A stretch of 64,000 nucleotides of DNA from Pseudoxanthomonas gei (GCF_010119615.1 NZ_QOVG01000006.1:124001-188000), one strand, 5' to 3'; positions 26,887 to 36,387 are shown, counted from the stretch's first letter. Program-made: numbers and translations. The notes: generated by a model from the sequence alone, not told the origin.

Positions 26887-27741
26887 TCAGCGCGGCGCAG
26901 GGCCGAGTTTCAGCGACAGGTCGATGGCGTGCACGTGCTTGGTCAATCCGCCAACCGAGATGAAATCCACGCCGTCCTCGGCGATGCCGCGCAGTGTTTC
27001 CAGGCTGACTCCGCCGGAAACCTCCAGCGGAATGCGCCCGGCGGCGATGCGTACGGCGGCCCGACGCATGGCAACGTCGAAATCGTCGATCAGGATGCGG
27101 TCGCATCCGGCGGCAAGTGCTTCCTCCAACTGCGCCAGGCTTTCCACTTCCACCACCAGCGGCAACGCGGGCTGCGCCTGGCGGGCCGCACGTACGGCGG
27201 CAGTCAGCGAGCCGGCGGCGCGAACATGGTTTTCCTTCAGCATCACCGTATCGAACAGGCCGATGCGGTGGTTGCTGCCGCCACCGCAGCGCACCGCGTA
27301 CTTCTGTGCAAGGCGCAGGCCGGGAAGGGTCTTGCGCGTGTCGAGGATTCGGGTGCCCGTGCCTTCCACAACTTTCACATAGGCGGCAGTCGTGGTTGCC
27401 GTTCCCGAAAGTGTCTGCATGAAGTTGAGGCTGGCCCGTTCCGCGCTGACCAGCGCGCGAGCGCGGCCGGACAGCGTGGCCAGCACGGTGCCCGCCGGCA
27501 CGCGGTCGCCTTCCTGCACGCGCCAGTCGATCACCACCGCAGGATCCAGCGCGCGGTGGCATGCATCGAACCACGGCCGCCCCGCGACCACGGCGTCTTC
27601 CTTGCAGAGGAGGTAGGCAACATCGGCGACGTCAGGCAACAGCGCAGCGGTTACGTCGCCCGTGCCCAGGTCTTCGGCCAGCGCGCGAGCCACGTCATCG
27701 GCAACCACGTGCGCGGGAGGCGGCGAAAGGTCGCGTGGCAT
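26887..27741 (-). CDS. nadC: Carboxylating nicotinate-nucleotide diphosphorylase
   Basis: 284 aa. QPRTase family: GDVTAALLP near the N-terminus, LNFMQTLSGTATTTAAYV, ILDTRKTLPGLR with Arg/Lys quinolinate ligands, the KYAVRCGGGSNHRIGL block, and VEVESLAQLEEAL. It converts quinolinate and PRPP to nicotinate mononucleotide in de novo NAD synthesis. Its ATG overlaps the stop of the preceding Trm112-like gene (TGATG). nadA and nadB are not in the window. Confidence 0.96.
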   Translation of the reverse strand: MPRDLSPPPAHVVADDVARALAEDLGTGDVTAALLPDVADVAYLLCKEDAVVAGRPWFDACHRALDPAVVIDWRVQEGDRVPAGTVLATLSGRARALVSAERASLNFMQTLSGTATTTAAYVKVVEGTGTRILDTRKTLPGLRLAQKYAVRCGGGSNHRIGLFDTVMLKENHVRAAGSLTAAVRAARQAQPALPLVVEVESLAQLEEALAAGCDRILIDDFDVAMRRAAVRIAAGRIPLEVSGGVSLETLRGIAEDGVDFISVGGLTKHVHAIDLSLKLGPAPR

Positions 27742-28007
27742 CAGCCGGGAAATCCTTCCACCTGGGCCGTGGCAATGGCTTCCTCGGCCAGCAGAACCGG
27801 AATTCCATCATCCACCCGATAGATCGTCTTGCGATCGCGGGTCAGCAAGGCCTCACGCAGGGTGTCGGTCTGCGCGGTGTCATCGGCGCGCTTGACCCCG
27901 CCTGCGGCAATGCCCCTATTCAATGCTTCAAGACCCGGCGCATCAAGCAGGGCCAGCGGCTGGCGCGTGACAGGGCAACACAGCAGGTCGAGCAGTTTGC
28001 GGTCCAT
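27741..28007 (-). CDS. Trm112 family protein
   Basis: 88 aa. It begins MDRKLLDLLCCPVTRQPL and has the hydrophobic strand IYRVDDGIPVLL, both typical of Trm112/YcaR proteins. YcaR-type members retain the fold but usually lack the zinc site; here only the first Cys pair is visible. Trm112 proteins activate methyltransferases; the bacterial partner is unclear. ATG 28007 fits the family start; the frame is open to 28118. Overlaps nadC by 1 nt. Confidence 0.88.
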   Translation of the reverse strand: MDRKLLDLLCCPVTRQPLALLDAPGLEALNRGIAAGGVKRADDTAQTDTLREALLTRDRKTIYRVDDGIPVLLAEEAIATAQVEGFPG

Positions 28008-28099
28008 GGGGTCGTCGTCGGGCTTTGAAGATGACCTAGAATAAGCCTTTGCGAACCCAGGCTGTGAATGGCCTGCCCTTTTTTCCAGAGAGGATGGCA

Positions 28100-28627
28100 A
28101 TGACCGCCACAGCCCCAAGCCCGTTGGTCGGCATCGTCATGGGGTCCCGTTCCGACTGGGAAACCATGCAGCACGCCGCGCAGAAGCTCGATGCGCTAGG
28201 TGTTCCCTACGAAGTAAAAGTGGTCTCGGCGCATCGCACACCGGACGTGCTGTTCTCCTATGCACAAAACGCGGCTTCCCGCGGCTTGCGCGCAATCATC
28301 GCCGGTGCCGGTGGCGCCGCGCACCTGCCGGGAATGCTGGCCGCCAAGACCGCCGTGCCGGTGTTAGGCGTGCCGGTGCAGTCCAAAGCCCTCAATGGCA
28401 TGGACTCGTTGCTGTCCATCGTGCAGATGCCCGCGGGCATCCCGGTCGCCACGTTTGCCATTGGCAATGCCGGTGCCGCCAACGCCGCGTTGTTCGCGGC
28501 TGCCCTGCTTGCGCCGGGTCATGCCGGCATCGCCAGCGCACTTGAAGCATTCCGTAGCAGGCAAAGCGACGAGGTGACTGCCAACGATGACCCGCGCCTG
28601 CCGATCGCAAGTTCCGGATCGGCCTGA
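28100..28627 (+). CDS. purE: 5-(carboxyamino)imidazole ribonucleotide mutase
   Basis: 175 aa. Family motifs are [20 protein letters not shown] (catalytic His) and [12 protein letters not shown]. It converts N5-CAIR to CAIR in purine synthesis. ATG 28100 is chosen because GAGAGGA precedes it by 5 nt; ATG 28094 would overlap that site. The stop overlaps the purK start (TGATG). Confidence 0.96.
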   Translation: MTATAPSPLVGIVMGSRSDWETMQHAAQKLDALGVPYEVKVVSAHRTPDVLFSYAQNAASRGLRAIIAGAGGAAHLPGMLAAKTAVPVLGVPVQSKALNGMDSLLSIVQMPAGIPVATFAIGNAGAANAALFAAALLAPGHAGIASALEAFRSRQSDEVTANDDPRLPIASSGSA

Positions 28628-29766
28628 TGACCACCGTCGGTATTCTGGGCGGCGGGCAGCTGGCCCGCATGCTCGCGCTTTCCGGTGCACCGCTCGGGCT
28701 GCGGTTCCTGGTCATGGACACCGAGGCCGATGCCTGTGCCGGCCAGTGCGCGCCGCTGCTGGTGGGCGACTACCGTGACGAAAGCGCGCTGGCCGAGTTC
28801 GCCTCACGCGTAGACGTGGCCACGTTCGATTTCGAGAACGTACCGGCGGAAAGTGCGGAGTGGCTGGCCGCCCGCGTGCCCGTATTCCCCAACCCGCGTG
28901 CACTGGCACTGGCCCAGGACAGGCTGGTCGAGAAGAACCTGTTTCGCAGCCTGGCCATCCCGGTCGGCGATTACGCCGCGGTTGCCACGCGCGATGAGCT
29001 TGAAACCGAGGTGGCCCGGATCGGCGGCGCCTGCATACTCAAGACGCGCCGCATGGGCTACGACGGCAAGGGTCAGTTCCGGATCAGGTCCGTAGCCGAT
29101 GTGGAAGCAGCCTGGCAGGCGCTCGGTTCCCAGGCAGCTACCGTCGGGTTGATCGTCGAAGCCTTCATCCCGTTCCAGCGCGAGCTCTCGGTGGTGGCGG
29201 TGCGTGGACGCGATGGCGAATTCCGCAGCTGGCCCCTGACCGAGAACTGGCACGTCGACGGTGTGCTGTCGGCAAGCCTTGCGCCGGCGATCGTCGATGA
29301 CGCGCTGGCAGAGCAGGCGTTCGCCCATGCACGTCGCCTCGCCGATGCGCTGGATTACGTGGGCGTGTTCGCGCTGGAGCTTTTCTGCCGCGACGGACAA
29401 TGGCTGGCGAACGAGATGGCCCCGCGGGTCCACAACTCAGGGCACTGGACCATCGAAGGTTCCGAGACGTCGCAGTTCGAGAACCACATCCGCGCGGTGC
29501 TCGGCTTGCCGCTGGGGGACACTCGCATGCTCGGCCATGCCTGCATGCTGAACTGGATTGGCGAGGTCCCCGATCGCACGGCCGTGCTGTCGCAGCCTAC
29601 GGGCCACTGGCACGACTACGGCAAATTGCCGCGTTCAGGGCGCAAGGTCGGACACGCCACGCTGCGCGCCGAAACCACGACCGAACTCGCCACCCAGGTC
29701 GGGCAAGTGGGCGACCTGCTGGCCCGCCAATCGCAGGTTTCGCCTATCGTCCAGGCGTTGCGATAG
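28627..29766 (+). CDS. purK: 5-(carboxyamino)imidazole ribonucleotide synthase
   Basis: 379 aa ATP-grasp enzyme. N-terminal GILGGGQLARMLALSG, ATP-binding RRMGYDGKGQF, VEAFIPFQRELSVV and the ligand stretch LFCRDGQWLANEMAPRVHNSGHWT are all present. It makes N5-CAIR from AIR, ATP and bicarbonate, feeding PurE. Translationally coupled to purE. Confidence 0.97.
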   Translation: MTTVGILGGGQLARMLALSGAPLGLRFLVMDTEADACAGQCAPLLVGDYRDESALAEFASRVDVATFDFENVPAESAEWLAARVPVFPNPRALALAQDRLVEKNLFRSLAIPVGDYAAVATRDELETEVARIGGACILKTRRMGYDGKGQFRIRSVADVEAAWQALGSQAATVGLIVEAFIPFQRELSVVAVRGRDGEFRSWPLTENWHVDGVLSASLAPAIVDDALAEQAFAHARRLADALDYVGVFALELFCRDGQWLANEMAPRVHNSGHWTIEGSETSQFENHIRAVLGLPLGDTRMLGHACMLNWIGEVPDRTAVLSQPTGHWHDYGKLPRSGRKVGHATLRAETTTELATQVGQVGDLLARQSQVSPIVQALR

Positions 29767-29785
29767 CGACGCCGTGCATCCAGGT

Positions 29786-29811
29786 GGAATGGCCGGTTTC
29801 CCGGCCATTCC
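29786..29811. terminator. Bidirectional hairpin terminator after purK
   Basis: GGAATGGCCGG (29786-29796) pairs perfectly with CCGGCCATTCC (29801-29811) over 11 bp with a TTTC loop. It lies between convergent purK and the secreted repeat-protein gene. There is no long T-run, but stem strength and position support termination in both directions. Confidence 0.7.
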
Positions 29812-29822
29812 GTTGCCAGGAC

Positions 29823-30254
29823 TCAGCGGCAGCGACCGTATCGGTCTGGAGAGGCGCCCGGCCCGCCGCGAGCACCGGGAGGATTCTCCCAGTTGGTGCC
29901 GCGTCCGCCGATCGGTCCCGGGGGATTGTTGTCAAAGTCCAGCCAGCAGCGGCGCGCCTGGTTCCATAACCCGTATCTCGGGTGCCAGTAGCCAAAACCG
30001 GGGTTGTAGTAATAGCCATTGCGGCCGGCAGTGAACTTGTAGCGCTTGCCGGCATGGCGATAGTAGCGATAGTCCGGCGAAGTGCCCGGGCCACCCCTCC
30101 AGCCGGGGGGATTTTCCCAGTTGGTGCCCGGGCCGCCCGCGGGGCCGGGCGGGTTGTTGTCGCGGTCATGCCTGGTGTTGCGGGCCAGCGCCGTGCCGCT
30201 GAAAAGCGTAGCCGCCACCAATGTTGAAACCATCAGCCATCGGGAAGTGTTCAT
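29823..30254 (-). CDS. Small secreted Gly/Pro-rich protein with duplicated 30-residue module
   Basis: 143 aa, not recognised. Signal peptide (MNTSRWLMVSTLVAATLFSG..ALA) and GGAG 6 nt before ATG 30254. The mature protein has two near-identical ~30-residue modules (32-61 and 108-137), each starting DNNPPGP and carrying GTNWENPPG and RGGPG. They flank a central aromatic, basic segment (RYKFTAGRNGYYYNPGFGYW). Three Cys occur, two near the C-terminus. The composition suggests an extracellular or surface structural protein; no enzyme motif. A strong terminator separates it from purK. Confidence 0.75.
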   Translation of the reverse strand: MNTSRWLMVSTLVAATLFSGTALARNTRHDRDNNPPGPAGGPGTNWENPPGWRGGPGTSPDYRYYRHAGKRYKFTAGRNGYYYNPGFGYWHPRYGLWNQARRCWLDFDNNPPGPIGGRGTNWENPPGARGGPGASPDRYGRCR

Positions 30255-30410
30255 CGCGTTCTCCTGGTTGGTCGGGTCCTGCGTTTGCGGTAACCCGGCA
30301 GGAGCGAATGCGTTGACACAGGCAACTGGATGGTTTGGTCTGGATTGGGCATCGGGCGTGCCCGGGCTGGGGATGATTCCGTGGATTGACAGCGCGCACC
30401 GGGCCAATGA

Positions 30411-30435
30411 AAAAGCCGGGACATGCCCGGCTTTT
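30411..30435. terminator. Rho-independent terminator of sodB (bidirectional)
   Basis: AAAAGCCGGG (30411-30420) and CCCGGCTTTT (30426-30435) form a 10-bp stem with a 5-nt loop; on the minus strand the stem ends in TTTT. It lies 22 bp past the sodB stop. Confidence 0.85.
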
Positions 30436-30457
30436 CCTGGTTCGCGCCGTGAAGCTA

Positions 30458-31045
30458 TCAGCGCAGGTTGGCGGCCACGAAATCCCAGTTCACCAGCGCC
30501 CAGAACGATTCCACGTACTTCGGCCGCGCATTGCGGTAATCGATGTAGTACGCGTGTTCCCACACGTCGATGGTCAGCAGCGGCTTGTCATCGCCGGTCA
30601 GCGGGGTGGCGGCATTGGAGGTGCTGACCAGGGCCAGCGAGCCATCGGGACGCTGCACCAGCCAACCCCAGCCCGAGCCGAAGGTGCCGATCGCGGTCTT
30701 GGTGAACTCTTCCTTGAACTTGGCGAAATCGCCAAAGGCCTGGTTGATCAGCTCGCCCAGCTTGCCGCCGGGTTCGCCGCCGCCACCGTCAGCGGCCGGC
30801 TTCAGGCCGTTCCAGTAGAAGGTGTGGTTCCAGACCTGTGCGGCATTGTTGAACATGCCGCCCTGCGACTTGCGGATGATCTCTTCCAGCGGCAGATCGG
30901 CGAACTCGGTGCCCTCGATCAGCTTGTTGAGGTTGTCCACGTAGGTCTTGTGGTGCTTGCCGTAATGGAAGTCGATGGTTTCGCCGGAAATGTGCGGTTC
31001 CAGCGCGGTACGGTCGTACGGGAGCGGGGGAAGTTCAATGGCCAT
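30458..31045 (-). CDS. sodB: Superoxide dismutase, Fe type
   Basis: 195 aa. Metal ligands: His in [11 protein letters not shown], His in WNHTFYW, and Asp/His in [11 protein letters not shown]. The blocks [17 protein letters not shown] and FGSGWGWLV point to the iron type. It dismutes superoxide in the cytoplasm. It has its own terminator downstream, so it is probably monocistronic. Confidence 0.96.
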   Translation of the reverse strand: MAIELPPLPYDRTALEPHISGETIDFHYGKHHKTYVDNLNKLIEGTEFADLPLEEIIRKSQGGMFNNAAQVWNHTFYWNGLKPAADGGGGEPGGKLGELINQAFGDFAKFKEEFTKTAIGTFGSGWGWLVQRPDGSLALVSTSNAATPLTGDDKPLLTIDVWEHAYYIDYRNARPKYVESFWALVNWDFVAANLR

Positions 31046-31165
31046 GGCTTTTCCTTTTGCAATGCTGGGCAGGGATTGTTCGGCGCGACGGCGGGGCCGT
31101 GCGAAGGCTTACAATGGGAGTCTACCCGACCGCGGTTTGCACGCCGTCAAAGCAGGAGAAGCGCA

Positions 31166-31486
31166 ATGCCGGTGATGGAACGAATCCAGGCCGAACTCGA
31201 CAGCCATCCCATCGTGCTCTTCATGAAAGGCACGCCGGAGTTTCCCATGTGCGGATTCTCCAGCCGCGCCATGCAGGCGCTGACCCTGGCCGGTGCCGGC
31301 AAGGTCCATACCGTCAATGTGCTGGAAGAGCCGGAGATTCGCGCCAACCTGCCGCGCTTCTCCAACTGGCCCACGTTTCCGCAACTCTTCATCCATGGGG
31401 AGTTGATCGGCGGCTGCGACATCACCCTGGAGCTGTTCGAGTCCGGCGAGCTGGAGCGCATCGTTTCAGAGGCGCTGGTTCCGTGA
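31166..31486 (+). CDS. grxD: Monothiol glutaredoxin GrxD
   Basis: 106 aa. The CGFS active site (29-32) is preceded by VLFMKGTPEFPM, followed by the glutathione-binding SNWPTFPQLFIHGELIGGCDI. Monothiol CGFS glutaredoxins carry and transfer 2Fe-2S clusters. ATG 31166 has AGGAG upstream. The SDR gene begins inside its stop (GTGA). Confidence 0.96.
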   Translation: MPVMERIQAELDSHPIVLFMKGTPEFPMCGFSSRAMQALTLAGAGKVHTVNVLEEPEIRANLPRFSNWPTFPQLFIHGELIGGCDITLELFESGELERIVSEALVP

Positions 31487-32229
31487 GCCTGATTGGATTG
31501 CCGACCCGGGAAACCGGGGCGTTGCAGGGGCGGGTGGTCCTTGTCAGTGGCGCGCAGGGTGGCCTGGGCAGCGCGGCGGCACAGGCCTGCGCCAGTGCCG
31601 GGGCCACGGTGGTGCTGCTGGGGCGCAAGCCAGCCAAGTTGAACCGCATCTACGATGCCTGCGCGAAGCTGGGTCCCGAGCCCTTGCTGTATCCGCTGGA
31701 CCTCGAAGGTGCGGCGCCCGACGACTATGCCGAGCTGGCCGATCGGCTGCAGCGTGAGCTGGGACGCCTGGATGGCTTGCTGCACTGCGCGGCCGAGTTT
31801 CGCGGGCTCACCCCGCTGGAGCACACCGACCCGGCGAATTTCGCCCGGGCCGTACACGTCAACCTGACTGCGCCCTGGTGGTTGTCGCAGGCCTGCCTGC
31901 CCTTGCTGAAGCAGTCCAGCGACGCCGCGCTGGTGTTCACCGTGGACGACATGAGTCGGGTAGGGCAGGCCTACTGGGGCGGTTACGGCCTGGCCCAGCA
32001 CGGTCTGGCCGCGATGGTGGGCATGCTGGATGCCGAACTCGCCAATTCCAGCGTGCGCGTGTCGGCGCTGCAGCCCGGTCCAATGCGCACTTCCCTGCGG
32101 GCCAGGGCCTATGCCGATGACAAGGATCCGGAGGCGCGCGACCCGGCCGACTACGCGCAGGCCTGCGTGACGCTGCTCTCGCCGGCCGGCCAATCCCAAC
32201 GCGGCCAGGTCTGGAGCGTGCGCGCGTGA
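31483..32229 (+). CDS. YciK-like short-chain dehydrogenase with altered catalytic residues
   Basis: 248 aa from GTG 31483, overlapping the grxD stop. The Rossmann motif is VSGAQGGLG (21-29), and the sequence aligns with E. coli YciK throughout (LDLEGAAPDDYAELADRL; AVHVNLTAPWWL; LQPGPMRTSLRARAY). The catalytic positions are changed: the YxxxK of SDRs reads YGLAQ (Tyr168, Gln172), and Asp155 stands where the catalytic Ser, 13 residues before the Tyr, is expected. It may bind NAD(P) without being a normal dehydrogenase. Overlaps the marC gene by 4 nt. Confidence 0.88.
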   Translation: MSLIGLPTRETGALQGRVVLVSGAQGGLGSAAAQACASAGATVVLLGRKPAKLNRIYDACAKLGPEPLLYPLDLEGAAPDDYAELADRLQRELGRLDGLLHCAAEFRGLTPLEHTDPANFARAVHVNLTAPWWLSQACLPLLKQSSDAALVFTVDDMSRVGQAYWGGYGLAQHGLAAMVGMLDAELANSSVRVSALQPGPMRTSLRARAYADDKDPEARDPADYAQACVTLLSPAGQSQRGQVWSVRA

Positions 32230-32825
32230 CGATCCTGTCGGCGGCATTGCTGCTGTTCCTGATCCTGGATCCGCTGGGCAACATCCCGGTCTTCCTCAGC
32301 GTGCTCAAGCCCCTGGCGCCGAAACGCCAGCGCATAGTCCTGGCCCGCGAGCTGCTGATCGCGCTCGGTGTGCTGATGGGCTTCCTGTGGGGCGGCAAGT
32401 ACGCGCTGGAACTGATGCACCTGCGCCAGGAATCGGTGCAGATCGCCGGTGGCATCGTGCTGTTCCTGATCGGCATCCGCATGATCTTCCCGCGCCCCGA
32501 AGGCCTGATGGGCGAGCTCCCGGGCGGCGAACCCTTCATCGTCCCGCTGGCCATCCCGCTGGTGGCGGGCCCTTCGGGCATGGCCGCCGTGATGCTGATG
32601 GGCAACGAGGCCGGACGCCTGTGGGACTGGAGCCTGGCCCTGATGATCGCGTGGGGAGCCACCGCGGTGATCCTGTTTTCGGCCACGCTGCTGTATCGCT
32701 GGCTGGGGCGCAGTGCGCTGACCGCTTTGGAGCGCCTCATGGGCATGCTGCTGGTTGCCATCTCCGTGCAGATGTTCCTTGATGGAATAGGCACTTACCT
32801 GAAACTCTCACCGCCCAGTATCTGA
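32226..32825 (+). CDS. MarC family membrane protein
   Basis: 199 aa with six hydrophobic helices. MarC/UPF0056 motifs are FLILDPLGNIPVFLSVLK at the N-terminus, GGIVLFLIGIRMIF, and PLAIPLVAGPSGMAAVML. Sometimes annotated NAAT amino-acid transporter; true substrate unknown. It starts at GTG 32226 inside the SDR stop and forms the third gene of grxD-SDR-marC. Confidence 0.93.
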   Translation: MTILSAALLLFLILDPLGNIPVFLSVLKPLAPKRQRIVLARELLIALGVLMGFLWGGKYALELMHLRQESVQIAGGIVLFLIGIRMIFPRPEGLMGELPGGEPFIVPLAIPLVAGPSGMAAVMLMGNEAGRLWDWSLALMIAWGATAVILFSATLLYRWLGRSALTALERLMGMLLVAISVQMFLDGIGTYLKLSPPSI

Positions 32826-33062
32826 TCGCTTCAGGTTCCGCAGCGAAGTTGCCGGATTTTTGACCATGCTGCAACGCAAAAAGCGGTCATCGGGCGGTCA
32901 CAAATCAGGCCTACCGTGTTAACCTGTTATTAACCTTCGCGGCTTCAGGGCGCAGGCCAAACAGGGACCCCATCACTTCACCGCCAGCACTCCATCCGGA
33001 GTGCCTGCGCTTGCCTTATCCAGTTGTTTTCGCCATCGCCAACCCGCACTGAGGCTTACCAA

Positions 33063-36000
33063 ATGAATCAACCCCGTTTCCGGATGTCCAAGCTCGCCCT
33101 TGGTCTCGTGGTCGCGCTCGCCGCGGCGCCTTCCTTCGCGCAGAGCACCTCGTCCGGTGTGGGCGGCCTGGTCACCGGCAGTGACGGCGCTCCCGTCGCC
33201 GGCGCCGAGGTCACCATCACCCACGTGGAATCGGGCACGGTCAGCCGCGCTACCACTGACGAAAATGGCCGCTACACCGCGCGTGGCCTGCGCGTCGGCG
33301 GTCCGTACACGGTCCTGGTTGTAAAGGCCGGTGCTGGCACCGATTCGGAAGAAAACATCTACCTGGGCCTCAATCAGGTCGGTACGGTCAATGCGACCCT
33401 GGCAGGCGGCGACGTCGCCACCTTGGAAACCGTGACCGCAATCGGCGTGGCCGGTGGCTCGGAAGTGTTCAGCGCCACCAAGATGGGTTCGGGCACCAAC
33501 CTCGACCAGGTCACGATCGAAGCCCTGCCTTCCATCGGCGGCAACATCCAGGACTACATGCGCCTGGACCCGCGCGTCGCCTTCGTCGACCGCGCCTCAG
33601 GCACCATCTCGGCCGGCGGCCAGAACCCGCGTTACAACTCCATCTCCATTGATGGTGTCTCGGCCAGCGATACATTCGGCCTGGAAGGCAACAACATGAC
33701 CACGCGCCGCCAGCCGGTCGCGATGGACGCCATCGAGGCGATCGACATCAAGCTGTCCGGCTACGAAGTCAGCACGCCTTCGGCTTCGGGCGCAACCGTC
33801 AATGCGGTGACCAAGTCGGGTACCAATGAATTCCACGGCTCGGTCTATGGCACCTACCGTGACGGCGACTGGTTCGGCGACAACCCCGAAGGCCAGCCTT
33901 TCGGCGGTTTCACCAAGGAACAGACCTACGGCGTCACCATCGGTGGCCCGGTGGTCAAGGACAAGTTGTTCTTCTTCGCCAACTACGAGAAGTTCGAGCA
34001 GAAAGCCCCGGGTGTCGATCTCAGCACCACTGCGCTGGGCAAGCCCAATGCCGTCATCACCGATGCCGACATCAGCCGCGCGCAGCAGATCGCTGACAGC
34101 TACGGTTTCAATGCCGGTGGACTGGCCAGCAACGGCGATACCAATCTTGAAGAATATGCGTTGAAGCTGGACTGGAACATCAACGACAACCACCGCGCAA
34201 GCCTGCGTTACAGCAAGCTGGTGCAGGACAAGCTGCGCATCCAGGGCATGGCTGCTTCCAGCGTTTCGCTCAGCTCGTACTGGTACCAGCACGAGAAGAC
34301 CGTCGAAAGCTACGTGGCCCAGGTGTTCAGCGACTGGACCGAGAACTTCTCCACCGAGTTCAAGGCCTCCTACCGCGATTACAGCGCCGTCCGCGTCACC
34401 GACAGCACCGCCCCCAGCATCCGTATTTTCTTCGGCGGCAGCCAGGCGTCTCCCAGCGGCGATTCCATCTACCTGGGTACCGAGGCCAACACCCACGGCA
34501 ACACCCTGCTGACCAAGACCTGGGACTACTACGCGGCCGGTACGCTGACCCTCGGCGACCATGACCTGAAGTTCGGCGCCAATTACAGCGACAACGACAT
34601 CTACAACTACTTCGGCGCCAACTCCTATGGCACCTATACGTTCTTCGGCCTGAACAACTTCGCCAACGGTGTGTGGAGCAGCTACAACCTCAGCAAGGAG
34701 ACCTCGCCGGGCTCCATCGCCGCCGAATACGCCAGCACCAACCTCGGCCTGTTCATCCAGGACACCTGGTACGTCAACAACAACCTGACCCTGACCCTGG
34801 GCGTCCGCGGCGACCGTCCTGACGCAAGTCCCGCTCCGCAGTACAACGCGGGCGCGTCGGCCTATTTCGGCTATGACAACAGCGAACTTTTCACTGGCGA
34901 TTTCCTGATCCAGCCGCGCTTCGGCTTCAACTACACCTTCAACAGCGATCGCCCCACCCAGTTGCGTGGTGGCATCGGCCTGTTCCAGGGCGATGCGCCG
35001 CAGGTCTGGATCGGCAACAGCTACAACACCACCGGCCTCAACTACGTCTCCTACAACTACCAGTCCTACAACCCGACCGTTCCGTTCGGTCCGGATGGCC
35101 TGAACCCCACCGTTCCCGCGGGCCCGGGCGTGCTGCCGACCCAGAACGTCAACTTCGTTGCCAACGACTTCGAGCTGCCGTCCATCTGGAAGGCCAACCT
35201 GGCGATCGACCATGAGCTGCCGTGGTACGGCATCGTGGCCTCGGCCGAGTTGCTGCTTACCAACGTCAAGAGCGGCCTGTACTACCAGAGCCTCAACCTG
35301 GGCCCGACACCGGTGCCAGGCGCAGGCCCGGTGGCCAACCTGCTCGGCCCGGATGGTCGTGAGCTGTACTGGAACCCGGCCCGTACCGGCCGCGCGTGGG
35401 CCTCGGGCGATGCACGCTTCGGCCGTGGCGCTGCCTACAACAACGTGTTCCTGATCGACAACACCGACAAGGGCAAGACCAGGCAGTTCACCGTAAGCCT
35501 CGCCAAGCCCTGGACTGCCGACAGCGACTGGTCCTGGAACCTGGGCTACACCTTCACGCGCGCCACCGAAGTCGGCCCGCTGACCAGCTCCACCGCCAGC
35601 TCGGGTTGGGGTTACCAGTACGGCTTCAACATCAATGAAGACGTGGAAACCACCGCGCGCTACGAGATCAGGGACCGCTTCTCGGGCTCCTTGAACTGGA
35701 AGCACAAGTTCTTCGGTGACAACGAAACCAGCGTGGGCCTGGTCTACGAAGGCCGCAGCGGCCGTCCGTACAGCTATGTCTTCGTCAACGACGCCAACGG
35801 CGACACGCGTACCGCCAACGACCTGTTCTACGTGCCCAACGGCCGTGGTGACGTGAAGTTCGGTACGTTGACGGCCGCAGGTGTGTTCACCGCCAACGCC
35901 GCGATGGAAAACAACTTCTTCACCTGGTTGGAGGCCCATCCGGAACTGGCGAAGTACGCAGGCGGCATTGCGCCGACCAACGGCTTCCGCGGCAGCTTCG

Positions 36001-36302
36001 TCAACACCTTCGACGTACGCCTCAGCCAGGAACTGCCCGGCTTCTTCAAGGGCCACAAGTCCGAGATCTGGCTGGACATCCAGAACGTGGGTAATCTGAT
36101 CAACAAGGATTGGGGCCACATCTACGACTACGGCTTCTTCGCCGACGCCCGCGTCGCCACCCTGCAGGGCATCCACGGCGGCAAGTACGTGTACAGCTAC
36201 AGCTTCGCCGACGAGCCGACTGTGGCCAACGGCGATGCCGACGGCTTCGACCAGGGCGTTTCGCAGTGGTCGCTGCAGCTGGGCTTCCGCTACAAGTTCT
36301 GA
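33063..36302 (+). CDS. TonB-dependent receptor, Oar-like
   Basis: 1079 aa outer-membrane protein. Signal peptide (LALGLVVALAAAPSFAQ), a carboxypeptidase-regulatory-like beta-sandwich (~30-100: 'GSDGAPVAGAEVTIT', 'DENGRYTARGLRVGGPY'), a plug domain (~125-250: 'NPRYNSISIDGVSASDTFGL'), and a large barrel ending in the outer-membrane signal LQLGFRYKF. Oar-like receptors are numerous in this family and take up or sense unknown large substrates. ATG 33063 is preferred over 33024. The 237-bp gap upstream contains GTTAACCTGTTATTAACC, a possible regulatory dyad. Followed by a strong terminator. Confidence 0.95.
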   Translation: MNQPRFRMSKLALGLVVALAAAPSFAQSTSSGVGGLVTGSDGAPVAGAEVTITHVESGTVSRATTDENGRYTARGLRVGGPYTVLVVKAGAGTDSEENIYLGLNQVGTVNATLAGGDVATLETVTAIGVAGGSEVFSATKMGSGTNLDQVTIEALPSIGGNIQDYMRLDPRVAFVDRASGTISAGGQNPRYNSISIDGVSASDTFGLEGNNMTTRRQPVAMDAIEAIDIKLSGYEVSTPSASGATVNAVTKSGTNEFHGSVYGTYRDGDWFGDNPEGQPFGGFTKEQTYGVTIGGPVVKDKLFFFANYEKFEQKAPGVDLSTTALGKPNAVITDADISRAQQIADSYGFNAGGLASNGDTNLEEYALKLDWNINDNHRASLRYSKLVQDKLRIQGMAASSVSLSSYWYQHEKTVESYVAQVFSDWTENFSTEFKASYRDYSAVRVTDSTAPSIRIFFGGSQASPSGDSIYLGTEANTHGNTLLTKTWDYYAAGTLTLGDHDLKFGANYSDNDIYNYFGANSYGTYTFFGLNNFANGVWSSYNLSKETSPGSIAAEYASTNLGLFIQDTWYVNNNLTLTLGVRGDRPDASPAPQYNAGASAYFGYDNSELFTGDFLIQPRFGFNYTFNSDRPTQLRGGIGLFQGDAPQVWIGNSYNTTGLNYVSYNYQSYNPTVPFGPDGLNPTVPAGPGVLPTQNVNFVANDFELPSIWKANLAIDHELPWYGIVASAELLLTNVKSGLYYQSLNLGPTPVPGAGPVANLLGPDGRELYWNPARTGRAWASGDARFGRGAAYNNVFLIDNTDKGKTRQFTVSLAKPWTADSDWSWNLGYTFTRATEVGPLTSSTASSGWGYQYGFNINEDVETTARYEIRDRFSGSLNWKHKFFGDNETSVGLVYEGRSGRPYSYVFVNDANGDTRTANDLFYVPNGRGDVKFGTLTAAGVFTANAAMENNFFTWLEAHPELAKYAGGIAPTNGFRGSFVNTFDVRLSQELPGFFKGHKSEIWLDIQNVGNLINKDWGHIYDYGFFADARVATLQGIHGGKYVYSYSFADEPTVANGDADGFDQGVSQWSLQLGFRYKF

Positions 36303-36324
36303 TTTGCTGCAGGTGCTTGACGAG

Positions 36325-36352
36325 AACGGCCGGTATATCCGGCCGTTTTCTT
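36325..36352 (+). terminator. Terminator of the Oar-like receptor gene
   Basis: AACGGCCGG (36325-36333) pairs with CCGGCCGTT (36339-36347) across TATAT and is followed by TTCTTTT. It starts 22 bp after the stop. Confidence 0.85.
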
Positions 36353-36387
36353 TTGTGGGGCGGACTGCGCTACAGTTCCGCCCCACG

